Below, in pieces: positions 42,885 through 51,832 of a stretch of 64,000 nucleotides of DNA. Both the position numbers and the translations under genes were made by a program. Numbering within the stretch: the first letter of the stretch is position 1; every line of letters begins with the position of its first letter. The DNA is from an uncultured Muribaculaceae bacterium (GTDB taxonomy: Bacteria; Bacteroidota; Bacteroidia; Bacteroidales; Muribaculaceae), in NCBI GenBank assembly GCA_910578385.1, contig CAJTQV010000001.1:186001-250000 (forward strand). The letters run 5' to 3'. A model generated the notes under the pieces. The model searched no databases, was not told the DNA's origin, and saw only the letters and a program-made list of their open reading frames with translations.

Positions 42885-44405
42885 ATGAAGAAATCACTGA
42901 TGTGGATGCTGACGGTAGTGATGTCGATAACATTCGTCGCACTGCTTTATTTCCAGATCATGTATCTGGAAAACATGGTGAAAATGCGTCAGGAGCAGTT
43001 CACCGAGGGTGTAATGCGTTCACTCAATACCACCTCCGAGTTTCTTGAGAAACAGGAGACATTATACTTTCTGGAGCAGGATGTCAATATCATAGAATCG
43101 AGTCTCTACGACAGCTATGGTTCCACTGGAGATGCAGACCTTAAATATTCGGTCGAGAATCCCGACGGCACCGTAACTAAATATACCTTGTCGTCTGAGG
43201 TCGAGACTGCCAAGCCGAAGGGCATAAGCTTCCCCTCTCCCATTCAGAAGGTGGGCGCACGCTACGGCACTATGCAGGAGGTAATCCGCAGCCAGTACCT
43301 GTATCAGAAAGGACTGCTCAATGAGGTCATTCTCTCCATATTACGCGATTCAAGCACGCGGCCCGTGATGGAGCGTGCCGATTCGACGGTGATACGCAAC
43401 TGCCTGACCGCAGAGCTTGCCAACAACGGTGTTACGGTACCTTTTAATTTTGCCGTTCTCAATTCGCGCAACGATATGGTCTATGCCACGGAGGGTTACT
43501 CTCCTTCCGCTAAAGACATCTATTCAATTCCGCTGTTCACAAATACGGACGCGAACTATACGCTGTGCGTTGAGTTCCCGACTAAGAACACATATCTCTT
43601 CAAGTCTGTGCGCTTCATTATCCCGACACTGGCGTTTACGGTGATTCTGCTCGTGATATTCATTTATACGCTCATTCTCGCTTTCCGTCAAAAAAACCTC
43701 GCGGAGATGAAGACCGACTTCATCAACAACATGACCCATGAGCTGAAGACCCCTATATCGACAATCTCACTGGCGGGACAGATGCTCAGCGATCCGTCAA
43801 TCCGCAAATCTTCATCATCGCTCACGCATCTTTCCGAAGTTATCGTTGACGAGACAAAGCGGTTGAGATTCCAGGTCGAGAAAGTGCTCCAGCTTTCCGT
43901 GCTCGACAAGACCGGAAGCACGCTGAAATTCACTGATGTCAATGCAAACTCCATCATCTACAATGTGGTAAACACATTCAAGCTGAAAGTGGAGAAGCAG
44001 GGTGGCACGCTCGACACACGGCTTGACGCGCTCGATGCGGATGTCAACGTCGATGAGATGCAGTTCACGAACGTGATCTTCAACCTTCTCGACAACGCCC
44101 TCAAATACATGAAAGAAGATGAGGAGCCGCATCTGGAGATAATCACGACAAATCTTCCCGGCAACCGGCTCGAAATCAGGGTGGCGGACAATGGAATAGG
44201 AATCAAACGCGAGGATGCCAAGCACATCTTCGAGAAATTCTACCGCGTCTCTACTGGCAACCGGCATGATGTGAAGGGATTCGGACTCGGATTGGCATAT
44301 GTCAAGAAAATGATCGAGGCATTCGGAGGCACAATCTCGGTCGAGAGTGAGTTTGGCAAGGGGAGCGTGTTCATCATTACATTGCCTCTTGTATCGGAAA
44401 ATTAA
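42885..44405 (+). CDS. rprX: Sensor histidine kinase RprX-like
   Basis: 506 residues, inner membrane. Two membrane helices (about 5-25 and 245-265) bracket a periplasmic sensor region of some 220 residues. The cytoplasmic part has the H-box FINNMTHELKTPISTISLAG with the phosphorylated His, then N-box NLLDNALKYM, G1 VADNGIGI, F-box FEKFYRV and G2 GFGLGLAYVKKM. RprX/RprY was described in Bacteroides as affecting gene expression and tetracycline response; the signal here is unknown. Operon with rprY, 83 nt downstream. Confidence 0.9.
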   Translation: MKKSLMWMLTVVMSITFVALLYFQIMYLENMVKMRQEQFTEGVMRSLNTTSEFLEKQETLYFLEQDVNIIESSLYDSYGSTGDADLKYSVENPDGTVTKYTLSSEVETAKPKGISFPSPIQKVGARYGTMQEVIRSQYLYQKGLLNEVILSILRDSSTRPVMERADSTVIRNCLTAELANNGVTVPFNFAVLNSRNDMVYATEGYSPSAKDIYSIPLFTNTDANYTLCVEFPTKNTYLFKSVRFIIPTLAFTVILLVIFIYTLILAFRQKNLAEMKTDFINNMTHELKTPISTISLAGQMLSDPSIRKSSSSLTHLSEVIVDETKRLRFQVEKVLQLSVLDKTGSTLKFTDVNANSIIYNVVNTFKLKVEKQGGTLDTRLDALDADVNVDEMQFTNVIFNLLDNALKYMKEDEEPHLEIITTNLPGNRLEIRVADNGIGIKREDAKHIFEKFYRVSTGNRHDVKGFGLGLAYVKKMIEAFGGTISVESEFGKGSVFIITLPLVSEN

Positions 44406-44488
44406 TTTAACAATTGAATGACTCGCTGCGGAATTTATGCGATTCGGTTGTTATTAAATAAGAAAAATTAATAAAACACCATATAACC

Positions 44489-45190
44489 ATGGATGAAAAA
44501 TTGAAAATACTTCTCTGCGAAGATGATGAGAACCTGGGAATGCTCCTCAGGGAGTTCCTGCAGGCAAAGGGATTCAACGCTGATTTATGTTCAGACGGCG
44601 ATAAAGGTTACAAGGCGTTCCTGAAGGGGAAATATGACCTCTGTGTGCTCGATGTCATGATGCCCAAGAAAGATGGCTTCACGCTCGCGCAGGAAATCCG
44701 CAACGTGAACAGCGAGGTGCCCATAATCTTCCTCACCGCCAAGAATATGAAGGAGGATGTTCTCCAGGGATTCAAGCTCGGTGCCGATGACTATATCACG
44801 AAGCCGTTCTCTATGGAGGAACTCGTGTCGCGAATCAGCGCCATCCTGCGTCGCGTCAGAGGCAAGAAAGACAAGGAAATCACCGTCTACAAAATCGGAA
44901 AGTACACGTTCGACACCCAGAAGCAGACGCTCATCGCCGACAACAAGTCGCAGAAGCTCACCACCAAGGAGTCGGAGTTGCTTTCGCTACTCTGCCAGCA
45001 CATCAACGAGATCCTGGAGCGAAACTACGCGCTCAAGTCAATCTGGATTGACGACAACTATTTCAATGCACGAAGCATGGATGTATATATCACCAAGCTC
45101 CGCAAACTACTCAAGGATGATCCCCAGATCGAGATTATCAATATCCACGGCAAGGGCTACAAGCTCATCGCTCCGGAAGAGGAGGATTGA
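44489..45190 (+). CDS. rprY: OmpR-family response regulator RprY-like
   Basis: 233 residues. Receiver domain with acidic pocket LCEDDEN, phospho-acceptor Asp in CVLDVMMPKKDG, Thr in IFLTAKN and Lys in YITKPFSMEEL; then an OmpR/PhoB winged helix (LTTKESELLSLLCQH, YFNARSMDVYITKLRKLL, NIHGKGYKL). Partner of the upstream kinase. A very long perfect hairpin terminates the operon. Confidence 0.93.
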   Translation: MDEKLKILLCEDDENLGMLLREFLQAKGFNADLCSDGDKGYKAFLKGKYDLCVLDVMMPKKDGFTLAQEIRNVNSEVPIIFLTAKNMKEDVLQGFKLGADDYITKPFSMEELVSRISAILRRVRGKKDKEITVYKIGKYTFDTQKQTLIADNKSQKLTTKESELLSLLCQHINEILERNYALKSIWIDDNYFNARSMDVYITKLRKLLKDDPQIEIINIHGKGYKLIAPEEED

Positions 45191-45240
45191 CACTTGTTTG
45201 ATGTCAGTAAATATCGCCTGAGTCACAGCTGAGGGCACGA

Positions 45241-45286
45241 GCGGACAAATTAAGGAAAAATTTCCTTAATTTGTCCGCAAATTTTT
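45241..45286 (+). terminator. Rho-independent terminator of rprXY
   Basis: Perfect 18-bp stem (45241-45258 with 45261-45278), 2-nt spacer, then AAATTTTT. Confidence 0.88.
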
Positions 45287-45316
45287 ATGTCAAATAATCA
45301 TTTTTTTGTAAATTTG
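45286..45316 (+). promoter_or_regulatory. Probable promoter of plsC-thiD
   Basis: TATG (45286-45289), 19 nt, TAAATTTG (45309-45316). The -7 box is perfect, the -33 box is weak. Confidence 0.55.
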
Positions 45317-45364
45317 CCGACGGATTTCTCCAACAACTTCTAAAAACCGAATCCTCAGACAGCC

Positions 45365-46123
45365 ATGAACAAAGTTCTCAGACCTTTCTACCTCTTTTAC
45401 CAGTACCTCATAGCCGGACCGATATTTGTAGTCGCTACATTTCTGACAGCGTTGATTACGGCGTTGGCATGCAGTATCGGCAACAAGGATTTCTGGGGAT
45501 ATTGGCCGGCCCACATATGGGCGAGATTCACGTGCATCATCTTTCTGATGCGTGTGGAGGTGATCGGGCGTGAGAATATAAACAAGGGTGAAAGTTACGT
45601 CTTTGTGGCGAACCACCAGGGCGCATACGATATCTGGTCAATCTACGGCTACCTTAACCACAATTTCAAATGGCTCATGAAGAAGAGCCTTGAAAAGATT
45701 TTCGCTGTCGGCTGGGCATGCCGCAAGGCTGGCCAGGTGTTTGTGGACGATTCGAGCGTGGCGGGCATAAAGGAGACGATAGCTGAAGCCGAGCAGACGC
45801 TCAAGCATGGCATGTCGGTGGTTATCTTCCCCGAGGGAAGTCGAAGCTGGGACGGCAAGATGATTCCTTTCAAACGCGGAGCTTTCATGCTCGCCGGAGA
45901 GTTCAAACTGCCGGTCGTACCGGTGACAATCGACGGCAGCTTCAAGGCGATGCCCCGCAGCACCTACAACATGACGCCGACAAGAATCCGCCTTGTAATC
46001 CACAAACCTATTTATCCCGGTGAGCGTGGATTCAACACCAAGAAACTTATGGCCGAATGTCGTTCTGAAATCAACTCCGCACTGCCACCGGCTGACCGCG
46101 ACCCGGTTGAAGAGGGCAAATAA
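45365..46123 (+). CDS. plsC: 1-acyl-sn-glycerol-3-phosphate acyltransferase
   Basis: Adds the second acyl chain in phosphatidic acid synthesis at the inner membrane. 252 residues; an N-terminal membrane helix (about 8-35), motif I NHQGAYD (HX4D), motif III FPEGSRSWDG and motif IV VVPVTIDGSF. All catalytic motifs are intact. thiD follows 2 nt later, so translation is probably coupled. Confidence 0.94.
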   Translation: MNKVLRPFYLFYQYLIAGPIFVVATFLTALITALACSIGNKDFWGYWPAHIWARFTCIIFLMRVEVIGRENINKGESYVFVANHQGAYDIWSIYGYLNHNFKWLMKKSLEKIFAVGWACRKAGQVFVDDSSVAGIKETIAEAEQTLKHGMSVVIFPEGSRSWDGKMIPFKRGAFMLAGEFKLPVVPVTIDGSFKAMPRSTYNMTPTRIRLVIHKPIYPGERGFNTKKLMAECRSEINSALPPADRDPVEEGK

Positions 46124-46125
46124 TC

Positions 46126-46962
46126 ATGGCACCCAATGCTATAAACACATCAGGACACCGGCTTCCGGTGGTGCTGAGCATTGCCGGTTCAGATTGCAGC
46201 GGAGGCGCCGGCATACAGGCCGACATCAAGACTTGTTCGGAGTTCGGGGTATATTGCATGACAGTAATAACGGCTGTTACGGCCCAGAATCCGGCAGGTG
46301 TCGCACGAGTGGATTATGTCGGTGCTGACATGCTGCGCAGCCAACTGGAATGTATAGCCTCCTCCCTGCGTCCCGATGCGATAAAAACCGGTATGCTACC
46401 TTGCGCGGAAGGAGTAGAGATTGTAGCGGACTTTATCGAACGCAACAAATGGGAAAACGTTGTAGTTGACCCTGTATTGAAAGCTACAAGCGGGGGAAGT
46501 CTGAGCGGTAATTCACAGCCCACTGCAGAAGCGGCAAAACGATTGCTGTTTCCTCTTGCCACAGTGGTTACCCCGAACATTCCGGAACTATATTCCCTGT
46601 CAGGATTAAAAAACAATGTTGGTACCGATGAGGCCGCGCGGGAATTTATGAGCCGTCATCAAATCAATGCCGTACTGGTGAAGGGCGGGCATTCAGACGG
46701 TGACGAATGCACAGATTCCCTTTATTACAGCAATGGCACCGAATCTTCATTCAGTGCCATCAGAATTGATTCAGACCATACTCACGGAACGGGTTGCACC
46801 TTGTCGTCGGCAATAGCGTGCGGGCTGGCAAGCGGCAAGTCGCTTGACGAGTCGGTCGCTCTGGCCAAGCGGTTCATAACCGGAGCAATCAGACGAGGGC
46901 TGAGCTACCGGCTCTTCCCGGCAAACGGCCCACTTTGCCACTTTGATCCGACCAAGCATTGA
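46126..46962 (+). CDS. thiD: Hydroxymethylpyrimidine/phosphomethylpyrimidine kinase
   Basis: Thiamine synthesis and salvage: phosphorylates HMP twice. 278 residues of the ribokinase-like fold: LSIAGSDCSGGAGIQADIKT, VDYVGADML, DPVLKATSGG, VTPNIPELYSLSG, LVKGGH, and the anion hole HTHGTGCTLSSAIAC with the catalytic Cys/Asp region. No thiamine pyrophosphate riboswitch precedes it, consistent with transcription from the plsC promoter. Confidence 0.95.
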   Translation: MAPNAINTSGHRLPVVLSIAGSDCSGGAGIQADIKTCSEFGVYCMTVITAVTAQNPAGVARVDYVGADMLRSQLECIASSLRPDAIKTGMLPCAEGVEIVADFIERNKWENVVVDPVLKATSGGSLSGNSQPTAEAAKRLLFPLATVVTPNIPELYSLSGLKNNVGTDEAAREFMSRHQINAVLVKGGHSDGDECTDSLYYSNGTESSFSAIRIDSDHTHGTGCTLSSAIACGLASGKSLDESVALAKRFITGAIRRGLSYRLFPANGPLCHFDPTKH

Positions 46963-46985
46963 GCTTCACCTGTCTAATGAAATCA

Positions 46986-47762
46986 TCAGGAGCCCAAAAA
47001 GTAGGCTCTCACCTCTCCTACCGGTAGCCGTCCGACAAGATAAAGAGGAATGTGAGCCGGATCGGTCGAGATCCAGGTATCAATATCATCGCTGGTTTTC
47101 TTTCCACCTTTGCTGGTGAAGTTAAACTTGATGTGATAAGCCTCGCGCTCAGTCTTGTCTTTCAGTTTGATTTTCTCAAGACCGAGACTCTTTATTCTTA
47201 CTGTTTCTTTTTTGCTTCCTGAAAATACAGTGGCTGTGTATACCTTGTTTTTATTAAGCTGCGAATAGTCAAGTTTACGCAGATAGTAAAAAACAGACAG
47301 CATATCGTAGACAGGGCCGGAAGCGGAGAGTGTATTCTCCGTGGTCTGAGGTGCGCCGTTCCGGATTCTATACTTCCGCACATGCCCGGTAGTAGACGCG
47401 CCTGAGATGTTGTAGCGTATTTCATCGCGTGCATACTTATCCTTCTCGTGTGTGATTTTTGTGTAGGACAGCGGTTTCAGGTCTCGCACACGGATCGAGC
47501 CCTGCAATGTATCGCGGACCCGATAGACCTTGTCAGCCCAGGGTTTTGTCTTGGCCGCGAGCATTACGTCATAGCGGTCACCATGTCGTCTGAGACTCAG
47601 TGTGGCCTCTCCGGCATCCTTGTGAATAAGCCCCCACTTGTAGGAAATGACATAACGCAAGGTCTCGTTGCCGAAAGCGGAGGAAGCCTGTGCCGAAACT
47701 GAAACAGACACGAGAAGAGCCACAAACAAGATGGCATATACAGTGCTTTTAATCGTCTTCAT
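46986..47762 (-). CDS. DUF3108-domain periplasmic protein
   Basis: 258 residues. Signal peptide (YAILFVALLVSVSVSAQA), then a DUF3108 beta-rich domain: ETLRYVISYKWGLIHKDAGEATLSL, KPLSYTKITHEKDKYARDEIRYN, SGPVYDMLSVFYYLRKLDY, and the end HIPLYLVGRLPVGEVRAYF. Function unknown; members are small exported proteins with a lipocalin- or LolA-like barrel by prediction. Convergent with thiD. Confidence 0.88.
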   Translation of the reverse strand: MKTIKSTVYAILFVALLVSVSVSAQASSAFGNETLRYVISYKWGLIHKDAGEATLSLRRHGDRYDVMLAAKTKPWADKVYRVRDTLQGSIRVRDLKPLSYTKITHEKDKYARDEIRYNISGASTTGHVRKYRIRNGAPQTTENTLSASGPVYDMLSVFYYLRKLDYSQLNKNKVYTATVFSGSKKETVRIKSLGLEKIKLKDKTEREAYHIKFNFTSKGGKKTSDDIDTWISTDPAHIPLYLVGRLPVGEVRAYFLGS

Positions 47763-47814
47763 ATTATTCTCGTTTTCACATTAGAGTCCGTCAGCCCCGC
47801 TTAGGTTTAAAACA

Positions 47815-47848
47815 AACAAGGTGTGTCCCCGAAGAAACACACCCTGTT
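47815..47848 (-). terminator. Rho-independent terminator of trxA
   Basis: 12-bp stem with one mismatch (47815-47826 with 47837-47848), 10-nt loop, followed on the minus strand by TTGTTTT. Confidence 0.75.
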
Positions 47849-47872
47849 ATTTCATATTCATCTTGCTGAGAA

Positions 47873-48169
47873 TCAATAATACTTCGCAAGCTCTGCCTCA
47901 AGAGCGGCAGCCTGCTGAACACCGGATACACGGTATTTCAGCTCTCTGTCCTTGAAAATCATGAGTGTCGGAACCGAGCGGACATTGTAGACCGTAGACA
48001 GCTCCTGATTCTTGTCGATGTCAATCTTGATGATACGTGCCTTGTCGCCCACGTTCTTCGCAACTTCCTCAAGAATGGGGTGCATCATCTGGCACGGGCC
48101 ACACCAAGTGGCGAAAAAGTCAATCAAGACCGGTTTCTCAGATTTGATGATATCTTCAAATTTTTCCAT
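47873..48169 (-). CDS. trxA: Thioredoxin
   Basis: 98 residues, cytoplasmic dithiol-disulfide reductant. Active site FFATWCGPCQMMHPI (WCGPC near residues 21-25), IDIDKNQELSTVYNVRSVPTLMIF with the cis-Pro. Slightly short at the N-terminus compared with 105-110-residue thioredoxins, as is usual for this Bacteroidota type. Monocistronic with its own terminator. Confidence 0.95.
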   Translation of the reverse strand: MEKFEDIIKSEKPVLIDFFATWCGPCQMMHPILEEVAKNVGDKARIIKIDIDKNQELSTVYNVRSVPTLMIFKDRELKYRVSGVQQAAALEAELAKYY

Positions 48170-48260
48170 AGTACTTACTGTTTTACTTTAGTTCACATCA
48201 CTATAACGCACTCACCTCGGGGTTAGTTTCCACTACCGTTGAAAATATGTTGCACAAATG

Positions 48261-48292
48261 ATTGCAGGATAAAAATAAAAGTCTTATATTTG
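48261..48292 (+). promoter_or_regulatory. Promoter of the glutamine synthetase gene
   Basis: ATTG (48261-48264), 20 nt, TATATTTG (48285-48292). Leader of about 70 nt. Confidence 0.75.
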
Positions 48293-48369
48293 CCGTGGCG
48301 TTGGTTCCGCCGAAGATGGAACCCATTATACCTTTAGTCTAACCAATTTAAATCTAATACATTAAAATC

Positions 48370-49869
48370 ATGGACGCCAATATCGCTCTGTGCCCCAATA
48401 AGGTGGTGCAATTTCTCGGAAAAACTCCGGCCGAGTTCCGCAAGGCAGACATCATCCGCTTTGTGAAGGAGAACGGAATACAGATGATCAACTTCATGTA
48501 TCCGGCCGATGACAACCGCCTGAAAACCCTCAATTTCGTGGTCAACAGCGAGGAATACCTCGATTCCATTCTCACTTACGGTGAGCGCGTGGACGGCTCA
48601 AGCCTTTTCCCCTTCATCGAGGCAGGAAACAGTGACCTCTATGTGATTCCTCGCTTCGCAACAGCATTTGTTGATCCCTTCGCAGAGATTCCTACACTCT
48701 CCATGCTCTGCTCTTTCTTCAACAATGAAGGCAAACCTCTCGCTTCATCTCCCGAACAGTCACTCCGCCGCGCGCTCGAACTTTTCAAGCAGGAGACCGG
48801 CATGGAGTTCTACGCCATGGGCGAGCTTGAATATTACGTAATCAGCGATGACCTCGGTCTGTTCGGTGCCACCGACCAGAAGGGTTATCATGAGTCTGCT
48901 CCGTTCGCGAAGTTCAACGACTTCCGCACCGAGTGCATGCATCTCATCGCCCAGACCGGCGGTCAGATCAAGTATGGCCACAACGAGGTGGGCAACTTTA
49001 CGCTCAACAACAAGATTTTCGAGCAGAACGAAATCGAGTTCCTTCCCATCAACGCTCTCGAAGCAGCCGACAGCCTCATGCTCGCAAAGTGGATTATCCG
49101 CACGCTTGCCATGAAGAAAGGCTATGACGTGACTTTCGCTCCGAAGATTACGGAAGGAAAGGCAGGCAGCGGTCTCCACATCCACTTCAAGCTGATGAAG
49201 GATGGACAGAACATGATGACCGAGAACGGTCACCTCAGCGATGCCGCCAAGAAAGCTATCGTCGGCATTCTGGAATACGCTGACGCTATCACGGCAATGG
49301 GCAACAAAGTGCCCACAAGCTACTTCCGTCTGGTTCCTCACCAGGAGGCTCCCACTTCAATCTGCTGGGGCGACCGCAACCGCTCGGTTCTTATCCGCGT
49401 ACCCCTCGGCTGGACCGGAGAGAATGACATGTGTTCACAGGCAAATCCTCTTGAGGCCGCTTCTGACTGCAAGCCTCAGAAGCAGACCGTGGAGCTTCGC
49501 AGCGCCGACGGTTCGGCCGATGTTTACCAGCTCATCGCGGCTATGGTGACAGCTGCCCGCAAAGGATTCGAGAATCCAGACGCTCTCAAACGCGCCGAAG
49601 AACTCTACGTCAGCGTCAACATCCACAACGACGCAAACCGTGAGAAACTTGAGTCACTCCGCTCACTCCCGACCAACTGCTCTGAATCTGCCAAGGCTCT
49701 CGACGCCGCACGCGCCGTGTTCGAGGAGCATGACGTGTTCCCGCCGCAGATGATCGACGGTATAATCAAGAAGCTCAAATCGTACAACGACAAACGTCTC
49801 CGCGAAGAGCTTACCGGCAACCGGCAGGAGATGTTGAATCTCGTAAACAAATACTGGCACTGCGGCTGA
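48370..49869 (+). CDS. glnA: Glutamine synthetase
   Basis: Makes glutamine from glutamate, ammonia and ATP. 499 residues, in the type I size range and unlike the 700-residue type III enzyme also common in Bacteroidota. Visible: FVKENGIQMINFMYPADD (beta-grasp), YVIPRFATAFVDPFAE, MGELEYYVI (metal Glu), GHNEVGNFTLNN, GSGLHIHFKLM (HxH), and SICWGDRNRSVLIRVPL. The sequence departs from E. coli GlnA in several loops, so the assignment to a subfamily is less sure than to the enzyme. Strong codon bias suggests high expression. Confidence 0.9.
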   Translation: MDANIALCPNKVVQFLGKTPAEFRKADIIRFVKENGIQMINFMYPADDNRLKTLNFVVNSEEYLDSILTYGERVDGSSLFPFIEAGNSDLYVIPRFATAFVDPFAEIPTLSMLCSFFNNEGKPLASSPEQSLRRALELFKQETGMEFYAMGELEYYVISDDLGLFGATDQKGYHESAPFAKFNDFRTECMHLIAQTGGQIKYGHNEVGNFTLNNKIFEQNEIEFLPINALEAADSLMLAKWIIRTLAMKKGYDVTFAPKITEGKAGSGLHIHFKLMKDGQNMMTENGHLSDAAKKAIVGILEYADAITAMGNKVPTSYFRLVPHQEAPTSICWGDRNRSVLIRVPLGWTGENDMCSQANPLEAASDCKPQKQTVELRSADGSADVYQLIAAMVTAARKGFENPDALKRAEELYVSVNIHNDANREKLESLRSLPTNCSESAKALDAARAVFEEHDVFPPQMIDGIIKKLKSYNDKRLREELTGNRQEMLNLVNKYWHCG

Positions 49870-49898
49870 TAATCCGGCAATCTGCAAAATATATAATC

Positions 49899-49935
49899 AC
49901 GCTCTCAGATTTGAAACATCTGGGAGCGTAATTTA
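49899..49935 (+). terminator. Terminator after the glutamine synthetase gene
   Basis: 12-bp stem ACGCTCTCAGAT/ATCTGGGAGCGT with one G-T pair and a 7-nt loop; the T-tract is poor (AATTTATA). Confidence 0.65.
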
Positions 49936-49978
49936 TACTCTGTAGGATGTAAATTATTCTTAACATAGGTCGAAATTT

Positions 49979-50010
49979 AGTGCATATGTAGGTATTTTTT
50001 TGTAAATTTG
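49979..50010 (+). promoter_or_regulatory. Probable promoter of the type II restriction-modification genes
   Basis: AGTG (49979-49982), 20 nt, TAAATTTG (50003-50010). The -7 box is perfect; the TTTAGTG form of the -33 region recurs ahead of ppdK. Confidence 0.5.
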
Positions 50011-50025
50011 CAAAAAAACAGATGC

Positions 50026-50973
50026 ATGTTAAATTCTATTGAAATATGTGCGGGTGCAGGTGGCCAAGCACTTGGACTGGAGCAAGCCGGGTTTTGTCAT
50101 CTTGCACTTGTGGAGTATGAAAAAGAGTACTGCTCTTGTCTAAAACAGAATCGACCCGAATGGAATGTCATATGCCAAGATGTCAGGGAGTTTGGCGGTA
50201 ATGATTATTACGGCAAGGTTGATCTTTTAGCTGGAGGGGTTCCATGTCCCCCGTTCAGTATCGCCGGGCAACAGCGCGGTGCTGATGACGAGCGAGATTT
50301 ATTCCCTCATATGCTGAGACTCGTAAGAGAAATTAACCCTAAAGCAGTAATGATAGAAAATGTAAGAGGTTTACTTGATGCTAAATTCCATGATTACCGC
50401 ACATCAATTTTGGAAAAGCTTGATGATTTTGGATATAACACTTACGTAAAATTAATCAATGCTTCTGACCATGGGGTTCCGCAGCTAAGGCCAAGAGTAA
50501 TAATTATAGGGATAAGAAAGGATTTAAATACAACTTTTAATTTCCCTGAACCATCACCTGATAAAACGCCTCTTGTAGGAGATGTCCTTTTTGAACTAAT
50601 GGCATCCAACGGATGGAGACATGTTGACGATTGGCGTAAAAAAGCATTGAAGATCGCACCAACTGTTGTTGGAGGAAGCAAAAAACACGGCGGACCTGAT
50701 TTGGGCCCGACGAGGGCGCGGAAAGCTTGGGCCGAACTCGGAATAGATGGTAAAGGCATAGCCAATGATTCCCCCTCTCATGATTTTGAAGGAATGCCAC
50801 GTCTCACGCCAAGAATGCTTGCCAGAGTGCAGGGATTCCCGGATTCTTGGTCATTCGGAACTAAAAAAACCGCCGCTTGCCGCATGATAGGCAACGCGTT
50901 TCCTCCGCCTGTAGCAGAACAAATTGGGTTACAAATAATTAAAGCAATAAGCAATGTATCCACTGATTGTTGA
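50026..50973 (+). CDS. DNA (cytosine-5) methyltransferase of a type II restriction-modification system
   Basis: 315 residues from ATG 50026; an in-frame TTG upstream lies inside the promoter. C5 methylase motifs in order: I SIEICAGAGGQALGLEQAG, IV GGVPCPPFS with catalytic C74, VI MIENVRG, VIII QLRPRVIIIG, IX-X RLTPRMLARVQGFPDSW and RMIGNAFPPPVA. The variable target-recognition region (about 180-260) is short. It protects host DNA from the enzyme encoded next, whose start overlaps this gene by 20 nt. More AT-rich than its neighbours, consistent with recent acquisition. Confidence 0.95.
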   Translation: MLNSIEICAGAGGQALGLEQAGFCHLALVEYEKEYCSCLKQNRPEWNVICQDVREFGGNDYYGKVDLLAGGVPCPPFSIAGQQRGADDERDLFPHMLRLVREINPKAVMIENVRGLLDAKFHDYRTSILEKLDDFGYNTYVKLINASDHGVPQLRPRVIIIGIRKDLNTTFNFPEPSPDKTPLVGDVLFELMASNGWRHVDDWRKKALKIAPTVVGGSKKHGGPDLGPTRARKAWAELGIDGKGIANDSPSHDFEGMPRLTPRMLARVQGFPDSWSFGTKKTAACRMIGNAFPPPVAEQIGLQIIKAISNVSTDC

Positions 50974-51811
50974 AGCACGTAATAAATTTCACAAGTCATT
51001 ATTGGAATCAGGTCTTCTGACAATAGACAAAAAAGGGATTCCGAGTAATGCAGACAGCTCGTCACGTCTGTCAATTAACATCGCCTCTGGAATTGCAATA
51101 AGATTAATGGCAAGAATTCAAGAAAAGACGGCAGGCCAGACAAGCGGAGCAAAATTCGAACAGATATGCATGCAATATATATCTGATACGTTTCCAATGC
51201 TTCAAAACCTTCGTCCCGGCAAATGGCACATTGTTAAATTAGGTAATCGAAACTCTGTCAAGACTAGCAGTTTTGCCCAATATGAACATTTGGAATATCT
51301 ATATAATCTGACAAAAAATGATGCAAAACTTGCCGCCAGTATGGGTAACGATTATATGGTAGCTCCGGATGTCGTGATTTATCGTGAAACAGAATCTGAT
51401 ATGTCGATAAATTCAGAGTTGACGGTAATAGATGAATCTGTATGTCATCAGACCGACATAAGAGAGAAAAATGGTGGCAAACCGATATTACACGCGTCCA
51501 TATCAGCAAAATGGACAATGCGCAGCGACCGTGCACAAAACAGCAGGACAGAAGCATTGGGTCTAATAAGAAATAGAAAAGGACGAACGCCCCATATTGT
51601 TGTGGTGACAGCTGAGCCTTTACCCTCTCGTATTGCATCACTTGCATTAGGAACAGGAGACATTGATTGTATCTATCATTTTGCCTTATACGAACTTGTT
51701 GAAGCAGTTGAAGCCATAGGAGCTGAAGACTCTAAGGAATTGTTAAAGATTCTCATCAACGGCAAACGACTCAAAGATATAAGTGACTTATCTTTAGATT
51801 TGACAATATAA
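50954..51811 (+). CDS. NgoMIV-family type II restriction endonuclease
   Basis: 285 residues, close to the 286 of NgoMIV. The active site of that family is conserved at almost the same places: Asp139 in VAPDVVIY, then Lys186 in SISAKWTMRSDRAQNSRTE with Glu200 fourteen residues later (compare D140, K187 and E201 in NgoMIV). The family cuts GCCGGC, so this site is the best guess for specificity (inference). Overlaps the methylase gene by 20 nt in another frame, which couples their translation. AT-rich like its partner. Confidence 0.9.
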   Translation: MYPLIVEARNKFHKSLLESGLLTIDKKGIPSNADSSSRLSINIASGIAIRLMARIQEKTAGQTSGAKFEQICMQYISDTFPMLQNLRPGKWHIVKLGNRNSVKTSSFAQYEHLEYLYNLTKNDAKLAASMGNDYMVAPDVVIYRETESDMSINSELTVIDESVCHQTDIREKNGGKPILHASISAKWTMRSDRAQNSRTEALGLIRNRKGRTPHIVVVTAEPLPSRIASLALGTGDIDCIYHFALYELVEAVEAIGAEDSKELLKILINGKRLKDISDLSLDLTI

Positions 51812-51832
51812 AACAACCTCGATAAGGTACAA

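Noticed and set aside
47781..47792. TTAGAGTCCGTC beside the DUF3108 gene, equal to the duplicated triplet plus the first nine bases of the 355-bp element.
   Set aside because: Similarity stops after nine bases of the end and no opposite end is found; a short chance match is more likely than a footprint.
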